Assembly: GCA_031376385.1 (NCBI GenBank)
Contig: JANMDQ010000003.1
Span: forward strand, 62,001-126,000
Direction: 5' to 3'
Length of the DNA stretch: 64,000 bases
Source: Aquisediminimonas sp031376385
GTDB taxonomy: Bacteria > Pseudomonadota > Alphaproteobacteria > Sphingomonadales > Sphingomonadaceae
A model generated the notes under the pieces. It searched no databases. It saw nothing but the letters and a program-made list of their open reading frames with translations, and was not told the DNA's origin. Both the position numbers and the translations under genes were made by a program. Positions 18,196 through 27,341 of the stretch are shown here, piece after piece (position 1 is the stretch's first letter; each line of letters begins with the position of its first letter).

Positions 18196-21100
18196 AGCAA
18201 AATCCAGCGGACTTCCGGCGCTTAAGGGCGACCAGCAGCGTGCCTCGGGTCACACAGCTCAAGTTCAGCTTTCGGCGTCGGCGGGAACTGGGAAAACGCA
18301 AGTGCTGTCCGCCCGCGTGCTGCGGCTGTTGCTCAATGGAGTTCCACCTGAATCTATCCTCTGCCTGACCTTTACCAAGGCTGGAGCCGCTGAGATGAAG
18401 GAACGCATCCACCAGCGCCTTAGCCTTTGGGTGACGATGAAGGGGGCCGATCTTGCCAATGACTTGGAAAATCTTGGAGAAGACATCGGAGTAGAAGGGC
18501 GCGAAGAAGCCCGCACCTTGTTTGCCCGGATGCTCGATGCACGTGGGTCTGGCCTGCGCATTCAGACGATTCACAGCTTTTGCCAGACGCTCCTCGCCAG
18601 CTTCCCGACAGAGGCGGGGTTGCCGCCGGGGTTTCGGCCTGTTGAGGGGCGCGAGTTAGACCAGATCGGGCAGCAGGCGCTGGCCCAGATGGTGGAGGAT
18701 ATGGACCGCGGGCTGGACGAAGCGGCCTGCGCGCGGTTCCGTAGGCTGGTACAGCGGTTGGGTGAGGAGCGTTTGCGATCTTTCCTGATCAGGTGCGGCA
18801 ATGCAGCTGAGGCGTTTGAGATGCTTCCGTCTGGCGATGCTTTGTTCGCGATGATCCAAGCGAACATCGCGGACGGCGTTGATGACATCGCCGGTTGGCT
18901 TGCCGCGCGCTGCGATGATGCTGTGTTGCCGCGATTTGATCTGGATATCGTAGTTGACGAGAACTGCCGCTGGAACACGAAAACGGGCGATAAAAGTCTG
19001 TCGCGGATTGAAGAATGGCTTGCGGGGTCGACTGATGACCGGATCGCTGGCCTCGACACTTTCCGCAAAGTCTGGGCGACTGGCGAGGGTGTTTTGACAA
19101 AGAACCGCCCGAAGACCGACGCTTATGCCGAAGCTGGCGAAAGCATGATCCATTGGTGCGATATCATGGTCGACATGAAGCGCGCGTTGGCTTTATCCTC
19201 GATCCTCGCAGATGCTTTGGAGGCGGGCCGGGCCTATGCGGCGGTTTACGCGAATGCCAAGCGCACTGCCGCTGTCGTCGACTTCAACGACTTGATACGG
19301 AGCACCGTGCGCTTGCTTCATACTCCTGGAATAGGAGAATGGATCCGCTTCAAGCTTGACCAGTCGGTCGATCATATCCTTGTGGATGAAGCGCAGGATA
19401 CCAATGCGGATCAGTGGGGCATTGTCCGCAAGCTGACGGAGGAGTTTTTTGCAGGCGACGGGCAAAAGCCCAGCCAAGTGCGCACTGTATTCAAGGTTGG
19501 CGACTTCAAGCAAGCGATCTTCGGCTTTCAAGGTACCGACCCGCGCCAGTTCAGCATTGCAGCAGCAGCGTTCAAGCGCGATGTTGAGAGCAGCGGGCAG
19601 GAGTATATGCAACTGTCGCTCAGCCAATCTTTCCGCTCTAGCCAGCCGGTCCTTGACCTCACTGATGCTGTGATCGACGGCCTTGGTGCTGTGGCATTCG
19701 GTCTGACGGACAGGCCACCAGAGCATCGCAGCGCAAACTGTGGATCGGGAGTTGTCCATTTGCTGGCCCCGATTAGGCCGGGCGAGGACGAAGTGGATGG
19801 CGATGAAGAAGCCGACCCCGGCGATGTGCCGGGCGTCAGCACTGCTGACTTGAAATGGGCCAGCGCAATTGCCAAACGTGTTGCAGGGTGGACAACGGGT
19901 CCAAACCGCCTGCGCCTGCGCAATCAGGGGCGCGATGCCGAACCCGGTGATGTGATGATCCTGCTGCGCAGCCGTACCGATCTGGCGCGACTGATTGTGT
20001 CGCGGCTCTATCAAGAAGATGTCCCTGTTGCAGGGGTGGACCGACTGCGGCTGGGCGCACCGATTGCGGTGCAGGATTTGCTGGCTTGCGCGCGCTTTGC
20101 CTTGCAGCCGCATGATGATCTGACGCTGGCTTGCTTGCTCGTTTCGCCGATCGTGGGCTGGTCTCAGGATGATCTGTATCAAACTGCCAAAGGCAAGCGG
20201 AAGGGTTCGCTGTGGCAGCATCTAGGCGATGCGAGACCGACTGAGCTCCGCACTATACTCAACTGGGCTGATCAAGGGACGCCTTATCAATTTTTTGAAT
20301 CCATCCTGTCAGACCCTCTGATCGAAGGCCGCAAGCGCCTGATAGCGCGGCTGGGGAATGAAGCGCGCGACCCGATCAATGAGTTATTGAATGCGGCCCT
20401 TTCTTTTGGCCGCGCCTCAGTGCCTTCGCTGCAACTATTCCTCAATTGGTTTGCGAGCGGGGATAGCGAAGTGAAGCGCGATCCGGCTAAGCCTGAAAAT
20501 GCTGTTCGCGTCATGACGGTGCACGGCGCGAAGGGGCTGCAATCGCCGATTGTGGTGTTGGCCGATGCGACCTTTGATCCCGGCTCTAAAAGCAAATCTG
20601 ATCTGGATATTGAGTTCGGTGGCCTCAAACTCCCGATATTTCGCCCGCGTGGTGACGAAATTGCAGGCACGCTGAAAAAACGAGCGGCAGAGCAGGATGA
20701 GCGCGACAGGCAAGAGCATTGGCGGCTGCTCTATGTCGCGATGACGCGAGCGGAGGAGATGCTGTTCGCGGGCGGGGCACTGCGCAAAAGGCAAGCCGAC
20801 AAGCCGCTGAGCGACGGCATTTGGTATGAGCAACTGACCCGCGCGTTGATCGCATGCGGCGGCGCGGAGAATAACGCGGGCGATATGCTGCTTACCCATA
20901 TCGAGCCAGAAAAGGCATATAACAATCCGCATGAAGCCGCAGAGCGTTGGGACAGTGCGCTACCCGAATGGGCGACAGTGGCAGCAGCGCAAGAGGCGCG
21001 CCCGCCCAAGCCGCTGGCGCCGTCGGCGCTTGGCCAAGAGGATGATGAAACCAGCCCGCCGCCTGATCCCAAAATGCGGGAAGCCGCGCGGCGGGGCGTG

Positions 21101-21613
21101 CTGCTGCATTCCCTGTTCGAACGATTACCGCCCTTGCCGCGCGACGACCGGCGATCTGCAGCACTCCGCTGGCTGGAGCTTAGTGCAGGAGTGGCTGATG
21201 AGGCTGCGCGGCTGGAGATTGTCGAGGCGGCGCTGCGCACGCTCGATACGCCAGAATATGTGCGGCTGTTTGCGCCTGAGTCGCTTGCTGAGGTGCCACT
21301 CGCTGGGGTGGTTGAGGGCCAAGTCGTCACTGGCATTGTCGACCGCTTGCTGGTGACAGAGGCTGACGTGCTGGTTGTCGACTATAAAACGGGCCGGTCT
21401 GTGCCGCGATCAGGGGATGCTGTGCCCCGCTATCATCTGGCGCAAATGGCGGCTTATGCAGCGCTGCTGGCGTCGATATTCCCCGGGCGGTCCGTGCGCG
21501 CGGCTTTGCTTTACTCCAGTGGACCCAAGCTGATTGAACTGACGCCGGAGCAACTGGCAGCGCACAAGCCGGGCTATCAGGACGTTCAGCAGGATTTGAT
21601 CGAAGCCAGTTGA
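18188..21613 (+). CDS. addA: double-strand break repair helicase AddA
   Basis: UvrD/Rep-type helicase-nuclease of 1,141 residues. Walker A is SASAGTGKTQVL near residue 40, then CLTFTKAGAAEMKERI (motif Ia), VDEAQDTNADQW (motif II), FKVGDFKQAIFGFQGTDP (motif III), VRVMTVHGAKGLQSPIVVL (motif V) and LLYVAMTRAEE (motif VI). The C-terminal nuclease has VVDYKTGRSVPRSG. ATG 18188 (ATGGCTAA overlap with addB) is preferred to ATG 18167. A second active nuclease domain alongside that of AddB is normal for this complex. Confidence 0.95.
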   Translation: MAKAKSSGLPALKGDQQRASGHTAQVQLSASAGTGKTQVLSARVLRLLLNGVPPESILCLTFTKAGAAEMKERIHQRLSLWVTMKGADLANDLENLGEDIGVEGREEARTLFARMLDARGSGLRIQTIHSFCQTLLASFPTEAGLPPGFRPVEGRELDQIGQQALAQMVEDMDRGLDEAACARFRRLVQRLGEERLRSFLIRCGNAAEAFEMLPSGDALFAMIQANIADGVDDIAGWLAARCDDAVLPRFDLDIVVDENCRWNTKTGDKSLSRIEEWLAGSTDDRIAGLDTFRKVWATGEGVLTKNRPKTDAYAEAGESMIHWCDIMVDMKRALALSSILADALEAGRAYAAVYANAKRTAAVVDFNDLIRSTVRLLHTPGIGEWIRFKLDQSVDHILVDEAQDTNADQWGIVRKLTEEFFAGDGQKPSQVRTVFKVGDFKQAIFGFQGTDPRQFSIAAAAFKRDVESSGQEYMQLSLSQSFRSSQPVLDLTDAVIDGLGAVAFGLTDRPPEHRSANCGSGVVHLLAPIRPGEDEVDGDEEADPGDVPGVSTADLKWASAIAKRVAGWTTGPNRLRLRNQGRDAEPGDVMILLRSRTDLARLIVSRLYQEDVPVAGVDRLRLGAPIAVQDLLACARFALQPHDDLTLACLLVSPIVGWSQDDLYQTAKGKRKGSLWQHLGDARPTELRTILNWADQGTPYQFFESILSDPLIEGRKRLIARLGNEARDPINELLNAALSFGRASVPSLQLFLNWFASGDSEVKRDPAKPENAVRVMTVHGAKGLQSPIVVLADATFDPGSKSKSDLDIEFGGLKLPIFRPRGDEIAGTLKKRAAEQDERDRQEHWRLLYVAMTRAEEMLFAGGALRKRQADKPLSDGIWYEQLTRALIACGGAENNAGDMLLTHIEPEKAYNNPHEAAERWDSALPEWATVAAAQEARPPKPLAPSALGQEDDETSPPPDPKMREAARRGVLLHSLFERLPPLPRDDRRSAALRWLELSAGVADEAARLEIVEAALRTLDTPEYVRLFAPESLAEVPLAGVVEGQVVTGIVDRLLVTEADVLVVDYKTGRSVPRSGDAVPRYHLAQMAAYAALLASIFPGRSVRAALLYSSGPKLIELTPEQLAAHKPGYQDVQQDLIEAS

Positions 21614-21663
21614 GATTGGCCCGGCCAAGTCCTACATCAAAGATCAACAAAGGAGAATTACCC

Positions 21664-21984
21664 ATGGCCACTGCTGCCGTAACTGATGCAAGTTTTGCCG
21701 TCGATGTGCTGGGCGCTGACCGCCCCGTCCTTGTTGATTTCTGGGCCGAATGGTGCGGTCCCTGCAAGATGATCGGCCCCGCGCTCGAGGAGATTTCGGA
21801 CGAATTGGGCGACAAGGTCAACATCGTGAAGCTGAACATTGATGACGATCCGGATTCGCCTTCGAAATACGGCGTGCGCGGCATTCCGACAATGATCCTG
21901 TTTAAGGACGGCGCCCCCGTCGCGACCAAGGTTGGCGCAGCGCCAAAGAGCCAGTTGAAGAGCTGGCTTGAGGGCGAGCTTTAG
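21664..21984 (+). CDS. trxA: thioredoxin
   Basis: 106-residue dithiol oxidoreductase with WCGPC (C31 and C34), DFWAEWCGPCKMI and the cis-Pro loop RGIPTMILF. AAAGGAGAA seven bases before ATG 21664 is a strong ribosome-binding site, better than that of any gene upstream in the run, so trxA is probably made in larger amounts. It ends three bases before the convergent mtgA. Confidence 0.96.
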   Translation: MATAAVTDASFAVDVLGADRPVLVDFWAEWCGPCKMIGPALEEISDELGDKVNIVKLNIDDDPDSPSKYGVRGIPTMILFKDGAPVATKVGAAPKSQLKSWLEGEL

Positions 21985-21987
21985 GCG

Positions 21988-22692
21988 CTAAACACCTAGG
22001 CAGTTATCCAGACTATCCCGCTTCACCACGCCGATCCGCGCAGCAATGCTGTTGCCGTAGCGGCGCGTGAAGCCGGAAGGAGTGATGGCAGCGCGCTCCT
22101 TGGGCAAAGGTAAAACAGCGGCGATCCGTGCGGCTTCGGTGGCGGACAATGTGCCTGCGTCGTGCTTGTAGTAACGCTGCGCCCCGGCGTTCGCGCCGTA
22201 GGTGCCAAGGCCAGTTTCGGCGATATTCAAATAGACTTCCATGATCCGCCGTTTGCCCCAGACGGTCTCGATGAGCAGCGTGAACCACGCCTCCAGCCCT
22301 TTGCGGAAATAGCCGCCACCTTGCCAAAGGAACGCATTTTTGGCGGTTTGCTGGCTAATTGTTGATCCGCCCCTGATGCGGCCTCCGCTCGCGTTGCGGC
22401 GAATGGCCTGGCGGATGGCTTCGCTGTCAAAGCCGTTGTGGCTGCAAAATTTGCCATCCTCGCCCGCGATTGCGGCGCGGGCCATGTCGGGGTCCATGTC
22501 CGATAGGCTCATCCAGTCCTTGGTAATTCCGCGTCCGCTGGCCAGATCGCCCAGCATGGTCGCCGTCACAGGCGGCGGGACGAAGCGGTAGATGAGCACC
22601 CAGAGGATGGAGCCAATCAGGAAATAGAGCAGGGCCTTGCCCAGAAAACGGCCCACACGAAATCCCCGGCTCCTGTTCGCAGCACCCGCCAT
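21988..22692 (-). CDS. mtgA: monofunctional biosynthetic peptidoglycan transglycosylase
   Basis: Polymerises lipid II glycan strands. A short cytoplasmic Arg-rich start, one transmembrane segment (about residues 14-37, FLGKALLYFLIGSILWVLIYRF) and a GT51 domain are visible: the catalytic Glu in AIAGEDGKFCSHNGFD, then GGSTISQQTAKNAFLW, KRRIMEVYLNIAETG and YGANAGAQRYY. Length 234 is normal. It directly abuts the Nudix gene upstream on the same strand. Confidence 0.94.
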   Translation of the reverse strand: MAGAANRSRGFRVGRFLGKALLYFLIGSILWVLIYRFVPPPVTATMLGDLASGRGITKDWMSLSDMDPDMARAAIAGEDGKFCSHNGFDSEAIRQAIRRNASGGRIRGGSTISQQTAKNAFLWQGGGYFRKGLEAWFTLLIETVWGKRRIMEVYLNIAETGLGTYGANAGAQRYYKHDAGTLSATEAARIAAVLPLPKERAAITPSGFTRRYGNSIAARIGVVKRDSLDNCLGV

Positions 22693-23496
22693 TTACGCTG
22701 GTTTTCCGTAGGCAGTCACGGCCCTATCCAGCCGCTCCGACGTCACGGGATAGCCTGCATCTGCCGGGATGCAGAGGTAGCGACCATCTTCGCGGACTTC
22801 CATGTGAGGCGAAATCATCTGCACGGGAATGCTCAGTGAATGAGCCTCTGCCTCATCATAGCTGGCGAACAGCGCCAGCCGCTCCAGATTGCGCATCGTG
22901 GGATAGATGATGGCGACTTTGCCTTCCTTCTCCAGCGCAATTGCGCCTGATGCGCTCTCCCAGAACGCCCGAACATTTTCGGTGTCATCGACCACTTCAG
23001 CTGGCAAATCGGCGGGTGCGCGGGCGATGTAGAAGCGCGTGTCGAACACGCGCGCTTCCTTATGCTTGGGCCGCCAGCGGGCAAAATAGATGAGCGCGTC
23101 AAGGTCGAGCGTCAGGCCGCCTGCTGCGAGAAGCGCGCTAAAGGGTTGTTGCGCGTGAAGCGCAGCGCGGGTTTCCTCCAGCCAGCCACCTGGCGTATGG
23201 CCGACGACGCCGATGGGAATGCCGCTTTCCTCGATGGTTTCGCGGATTGCTGCGACGCGAGCGGCAGCGCATTCCAGCTCATATTCCGTGCCAAGCGATG
23301 CCGCCAACACATGATCGTCCGCGTCCACGCGCCCGCCGGGGAACACGATGGCTCCGCCTGCAAAGCGCATGCCTTTTGATCGTTCCACCATCAAAATCTC
23401 GGGCGGGCCATCAGCCCGATCCCTGAACAATACCAACGTCGCGGCGGGGTGTGCGGGCGGTAGTTCGCCGAATTCCATATCATCAGTCATAGGCAC
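22693..23496 (-). CDS. Nudix hydrolase (NUDT19-like)
   Basis: A 267-residue Nudix-fold pyrophosphohydrolase. MRFAGGAIVFPGGRVDADD followed by RVAAIRETIEESGIPI contains the RETIEESG core of the Nudix box. The box is split by an insertion of about twenty residues (HVLAASLGTEYELECAAA) between the GG turn and the REx2EE helix, as in the NUDT19/acyl-CoA diphosphatase-like group. The start can be ATG 23496 or codon 3. It probably shares a transcript with mtgA. The substrate is unknown. Confidence 0.82.
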   Translation of the reverse strand: MPMTDDMEFGELPPAHPAATLVLFRDRADGPPEILMVERSKGMRFAGGAIVFPGGRVDADDHVLAASLGTEYELECAAARVAAIRETIEESGIPIGVVGHTPGGWLEETRAALHAQQPFSALLAAGGLTLDLDALIYFARWRPKHKEARVFDTRFYIARAPADLPAEVVDDTENVRAFWESASGAIALEKEGKVAIIYPTMRNLERLALFASYDEAEAHSLSIPVQMISPHMEVREDGRYLCIPADAGYPVTSERLDRAVTAYGKPA

Positions 23497-23580
23497 GGCT
23501 TACGCAGGAGATTGCGCATTGGGAAGAGGCGTGGCAGCCTGCCCAGCATAAAGGGCCAAAGAGCGTACAGGAGTGTTCTA

Positions 23581-24198
23581 ATGGGTGTCGTTGAATTGAT
23601 GGGCGTTGCGGGCAGCGTCAGCTTGCTGGCGGGATGGCGCATGTATTTGTGCGTGTTTGCAACGGGACTTGCGATGCGGCTCGGTTGGATCGACTTGCCG
23701 CATAATTTGGCGACTCTGGCTGTGCTGGCCAATCCTTGGGTGCTGGGCGCGTCTGCGGTTGGGCTGGTCGCAGAGTTTTTCGCAGACAAGATCGCTTGGC
23801 TCGATTCGATCTGGGATGCAGTGCACACTGCCATCCGCCCCATCGGCGGTGCGCTGCTTGCCCTTGCCATTGTCGATGCGTCTGACCCGACGTGGCAAGT
23901 GATCAGCCTGTTGCTTGGCGGCGGCGCGGCACTTGCCAGCCACGGCGCAAAGGCCGGTGCGCGTGCGGTCGTGAACGCTAGCCCGGAACCATTTAGCAAT
24001 ATCGCGGTCTCCACTGGCGAAGATGTTGTGTCCGGCGGGCTGCTGGTTCTGGTGTTGTCCAACCCGGAATTGTCGATTGTCGTTGCGGTCCTGCTGCTTG
24101 TTGTGGCGTTTGTGCTGATCTTTGCTGTGCGCCGCGTGCTGACGAAGTTGTTCGGCGTTGCGCCCGAAGAAGAACCCGCGAAGGGTTTGGAGACCTGA
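23581..24198 (+). CDS. DUF4126 family membrane protein
   Basis: A 205-residue multi-span membrane protein with the DUF4126 pattern: VAGSVSLLAGWRMYLCVFATGLAMR, NPWVLGASAVGLVAEFFADKIAWLDSIWDAVHT, SHGAKAGARAVVNASPEPFSN and a C-terminal hydrophobic segment. Four to five transmembrane helices are likely. ATG 23581 has AGGAG at good spacing; the frame extends 23 codons upstream without family similarity. The function of the family is not known. An ECF sigma operon follows. Confidence 0.82.
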   Translation: MGVVELMGVAGSVSLLAGWRMYLCVFATGLAMRLGWIDLPHNLATLAVLANPWVLGASAVGLVAEFFADKIAWLDSIWDAVHTAIRPIGGALLALAIVDASDPTWQVISLLLGGGAALASHGAKAGARAVVNASPEPFSNIAVSTGEDVVSGGLLVLVLSNPELSIVVAVLLLVVAFVLIFAVRRVLTKLFGVAPEEEPAKGLET

Positions 24199-24224
24199 CG
24201 CGTTAAGCCGGTAACTTCGAAGGT

Positions 24225-24809
24225 GTGAGTGATGGTGTGACGGTTCCCCCGATGGACCCACAGATAAGCGACGATGTGCTGATGGCCCGCGCGGGATTGC
24301 GCGATGCGGCGGCGTTTCACACGCTTGTCGAACGGCATCAGGACAGGCCTTACCGGATTGCATGGCGCATGCTGGGGGATCAAGCAGAGGCAGAAGATGT
24401 GGCTCAGGACGCATTGTTGAGATTGTGGACTATGGCCCCGAACTGGCAGGCAGGCGGCAGCGGCGTGGCCGCTTGGTTGACGCGAGTGGCGACGAACCTC
24501 TGCCTTGACCGCCTGCGCCGTCGACGGTTCGGTGCGCACGAGGATGTGCCCGAACGTGCTGATGAAGCGCCGCTGGCCGACGCGCAAATGATGGTGGCCG
24601 AACGACACGCCACTGCTGCGGCGGCTGTTGCTGCCCTGCCAGACCGGCAGCGCGCAGCAGTCATCCTGACTTATTATGAGGAGCTTCCCAACAGCCAGGC
24701 CGCTGACATGCTGGACCTGAATATCAAGGCGTTCGAATCGCTGCTGCTGCGTGCGCGCACGGCCTTGCGGGCGACGTTGGCGGATTTGAAGGAGGCGTCG
24801 AGTGACTGA
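24225..24809 (+). CDS. ECF-type RNA polymerase sigma factor
   Basis: A 194-residue sigma-70 family protein with only regions 2 and 4. Region 2 has YRIAWRMLGDQAEAEDVAQDALLRLW and AWLTRVATNLCLDRLRRRR. Region 4 has VAALPDRQRAAVILTYYEELPNSQAADMLDLNIKAFESLLLRARTALR. The start is GTG 24225 or ATG 24252. The next gene overlaps it by eight bases and encodes a single-span protein, the usual layout of a sigma factor with its anti-sigma. Confidence 0.9.
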   Translation: MSDGVTVPPMDPQISDDVLMARAGLRDAAAFHTLVERHQDRPYRIAWRMLGDQAEAEDVAQDALLRLWTMAPNWQAGGSGVAAWLTRVATNLCLDRLRRRRFGAHEDVPERADEAPLADAQMMVAERHATAAAAVAALPDRQRAAVILTYYEELPNSQAADMLDLNIKAFESLLLRARTALRATLADLKEASSD

Positions 24810-25641
24810 GTGGCTGTCCCCCGCACAAGACGCGGCCATGCGCGCAGATACTGTGCCGCCTCTGTCGGCGGGCTTTGCTAACCGCGTGATGGCAGCGTTG
24901 CCGGTTGAGCGCGAATCACTGCCCCAAGCGCGACCTGTGCGAGAGCGGCGGGGTGGATGGGCGCGCGCGTCAATTGCGCTGATGGTGACGGCAGGTGCTG
25001 GGCTGGTCAGCATGGCTGCGGCCTCGACGATCTTTGGCGTGCCGATCCGCAACATGCCAGTGGTCGGCACGTTTGTGGAGCGCGTTGCGCCTGCGCCGAA
25101 AGTGGCGGCCCGCGCCGTGAAGCCTAAGCCCAAAGCCGATACGCCAGCCTCTCGGCCAGCCCCCGTCGCTGCGCCTGTGGCAGAGGCAATGGTCGAGCCT
25201 GCGCCGATGATGGTCACGCGGCGAGAGTTGCAGCGCGAAGTGGTGGCCCAGCGCATTGCCGACCGGATCGACCGGATGCAGGCGCGGCGGCGCGAACAGG
25301 GTCTTCCCCCTGCGCCGCTCAAGCTAAACCCGCAAATGCGAGAGCGGCTCAAGGCCATGCCCCCTGAAGACCGCCGCGCGCTGATGCAGCGGGTGCGTGA
25401 TGTGCGCCGTGAGCGCGGCACAGCCAAGCCCGCGCTGACGCTAGAGCAGAAGGCCGCGCGCCGCGCCGCTTGGCAGCAAATGACGCCGGAGGAGCGGCAG
25501 GCCCTGCGCGAAAAGCGGGCGCAGCGGCGGGCAAACCGCGTCACTACTCCGGCCACCAGCTCTCCGGGCTTGACCCGGAGTCCAGGAGTCTCAAGCACTG
25601 AAGCGTCCCCCCTGGACTCCGAGTCAAGCCCGGAGAACTGA
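24802..25641 (+). CDS. Probable membrane anti-sigma factor, repeat-derived C-terminal tail
   Basis: A 279-residue protein: a short cytoplasmic N-terminus with SAGFANRVMAALP, one transmembrane segment (about residues 53-75), a Pro/Ala/Lys linker, and a charged helical C-terminal half with the repeats LKAMPPEDRRALMQRVRDVRRERG and WQQMTPEERQALREKRAQRRANR, like DUF3106 proteins. Overlap with the sigma gene supports an anti-sigma role (inference). The last ~27 codons (SSPGLTRSPGV...SSPEN) are encoded by a palindromic intergenic-type repeat, so the original stop was probably lost to repeat insertion. Confidence 0.68.
   Translation: MTEWLSPAQDAAMRADTVPPLSAGFANRVMAALPVERESLPQARPVRERRGGWARASIALMVTAGAGLVSMAAASTIFGVPIRNMPVVGTFVERVAPAPKVAARAVKPKPKADTPASRPAPVAAPVAEAMVEPAPMMVTRRELQREVVAQRIADRIDRMQARRREQGLPPAPLKLNPQMRERLKAMPPEDRRALMQRVRDVRRERGTAKPALTLEQKAARRAAWQQMTPEERQALREKRAQRRANRVTTPATSSPGLTRSPGVSSTEASPLDSESSPEN
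25561..25636. repeat. Inverted repeat (family B, CTCCGGGCTTGACCCGGAG), inside a coding frame
   Basis: 26-nt arms 25561-25586 and 25611-25636 are reverse complements with one mismatch, 24 bases apart. Each arm contains CTCCGGGCTTGA(C/A)CCGGAG-like self-complementarity. The same core recurs at 36811-36888. Here the element lies in frame at the 3' end of the probable anti-sigma gene and ends three bases before its TGA. Confidence 0.9.
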
Positions 25642-25652
25642 TCAAGCGGCGC

Positions 25653-27341
25653 TCACCCCCGCGCGCGCAGGGCCGTAATCGTCGTCCCTGCGCTGATCCG
25701 GTTAGCATCGGTCTTCAGGTGCAACACCCGCACGCCTTTGCGCGCCATTGCTTCAGCCAGCGCAGGCTTAAATTCCGCCGTCGTCTCCACTGTCGCGGCC
25801 CAAGCGCCATAGGCGCGCGCCAAAGCTGCAAAATCGGGATTGTGCAGCTCCGTTCCTGAAACCCGCATTGGATATTCGCGTTCCTGATGCATACGGATGG
25901 TGCCGTAACTGCCATTATCGACGATGATGACCAGCATATCGCAGCCATATTGCATCGCCGTCGCCAATTCCTGACCGTTCATCATGAAATCACCGTCACC
26001 GGCAATGGCAATCACATCCTTGTCCGGGCAGCGGAGAGCGGCGGCAACGGCGGCAGGCACGCCGTATCCCATCGCGCCCGCCGTTGGGGCCAGCTGACCT
26101 TGAGGCGAATTATAAGGCCAGTAACGATGCCACCAGCCGGAAAAATTCCCGGCGCCATTGCAGATGATATTATTGGCCGAAACCAGCTGGAGCATATCGG
26201 TGATGCACATGCCGAGATCAACAGGCGTATCAAACGGCGCAGGGGTGTTCCAGTCGAGCCATTCCGTGTGCGCCTCGGCTCCGCTCGCGAAGGGCAGGGG
26301 CGCAGTCACTTTCACGCGACGCCGTTGTTCGGGCACAACATTGGCCAGCGCATGGGCCGCAAATTGTTCCATCCCGCAACAGATGGAAAGGTCCGTCTGG
26401 TAGACATGGTGATGCTCATCCGGATCAGGGTGAACATGGACCAGGATTTGCCCCGGATGATCGGGCGTGATCAGCGTATAGCTGTCCGTCGTCGCCTCGC
26501 CCAGCCGCGCGCCGACCGCAATGATCAGGTCCGCCGCTTTGATCCGCGCGGTCAGTTTGGGGTTAGGGCCATAGCCCAGATTGCCTGCCCAGACGGGGGA
26601 TCCATTGGATATCGCATCCTGCCGTCGGAATGCCGCCGCCACGGGAAGGCCCCATTTTTCCGCAAAGGCCGCGAAGTCCCGCCCCGCCTCCGGCGTCCAG
26701 CCTGCGCCACCAATGATCGCGATTGGGGCCTCTGCATCATGAAGCAGCTGTTCCAGTGCGGCCATCCGCGATGCTGACGGGGCCTGCCAGATGGGTTCGA
26801 CGCGGGGCCGGTCAATCGCTTCTACCACATCGCACAGCATATCCTCTGGCAGAGCAACAACCACGGGGCCGGGCCTGCCGTTCATGGCCACGGAATAAGC
26901 GCGCGCCACATATTCGGGGATGCGCACGGCATCATCAATGCGCAGGACCAGCTTGGCAAGCGGACCAAACATGGCGCTGAAATCAACTTCTTGAAAGCCT
27001 TCACGGTCGCGCATGCCCCGGTCCACATCGCCAATGAACAGGATCATCGGTTGGCTGTCTTGGCAAGCGACATGCACGCCGATGCTGGCGTTGGTGGCCC
27101 CCGGCCCGCGCGTAACGAAGGCAATGCCGGGCCGCTGCGTGAGCGCGCCATCAGCACAGGCCATGTAAGTCACTCCGCCTTCCTGACGGCAGATTACCGT
27201 CTCAATCTCCGGCACATCATGCAGCGCATCAAGCACCGCGAGGAAGCTTTCCCCAGGCACCGTGAAGATCCGGTCGCACCCTTGAATGCGAAGTTGATCG
27301 ACGAGAATGCGGCCGCCGGTGCGCTTTGTGATGTTTGTCAT
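25653..27341 (-). CDS. Thiamine-diphosphate-dependent enzyme, acetolactate synthase-like
   Basis: A 562-residue enzyme of the POX/AHAS family with three domains. The N-terminal PYR domain has the catalytic Glu in ICRQEGGVTYMACADG and TRGPGATNA. The middle domain has GGAGWTPEAG and IIAVGARLGEATT. The C-terminal PP domain binds ThDP-Mg through GDGDFMMNGQELATAMQYG...VDNGSYGTIRMHQE. It is not in an ilvBN operon, and no small subunit is nearby, so it is more likely a catabolic ThDP carboligase or decarboxylase than biosynthetic AHAS. The substrate is unknown. The upstream sphingomonad-type gene overlaps it by four bases. Confidence 0.82.
   Translation of the reverse strand: MTNITKRTGGRILVDQLRIQGCDRIFTVPGESFLAVLDALHDVPEIETVICRQEGGVTYMACADGALTQRPGIAFVTRGPGATNASIGVHVACQDSQPMILFIGDVDRGMRDREGFQEVDFSAMFGPLAKLVLRIDDAVRIPEYVARAYSVAMNGRPGPVVVALPEDMLCDVVEAIDRPRVEPIWQAPSASRMAALEQLLHDAEAPIAIIGGAGWTPEAGRDFAAFAEKWGLPVAAAFRRQDAISNGSPVWAGNLGYGPNPKLTARIKAADLIIAVGARLGEATTDSYTLITPDHPGQILVHVHPDPDEHHHVYQTDLSICCGMEQFAAHALANVVPEQRRRVKVTAPLPFASGAEAHTEWLDWNTPAPFDTPVDLGMCITDMLQLVSANNIICNGAGNFSGWWHRYWPYNSPQGQLAPTAGAMGYGVPAAVAAALRCPDKDVIAIAGDGDFMMNGQELATAMQYGCDMLVIIVDNGSYGTIRMHQEREYPMRVSGTELHNPDFAALARAYGAWAATVETTAEFKPALAEAMARKGVRVLHLKTDANRISAGTTITALRARG

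Noticed and set aside
19193..20221. 342-codon minus-strand frame inside addA
   Set aside because: No motif or start signal; addA is complete on the plus strand.
23487..25598. 703-codon open frame on the minus strand
   Set aside because: Arg/Ser-rich low-complexity product opposite DUF4126, the sigma factor and its partner, whose families are clear; a GC-driven antisense shadow.
25887..26777. 296-codon plus-strand frame inside the ThDP enzyme gene
   Set aside because: Antisense shadow; the product has no domain and the minus-strand enzyme has all catalytic motifs.
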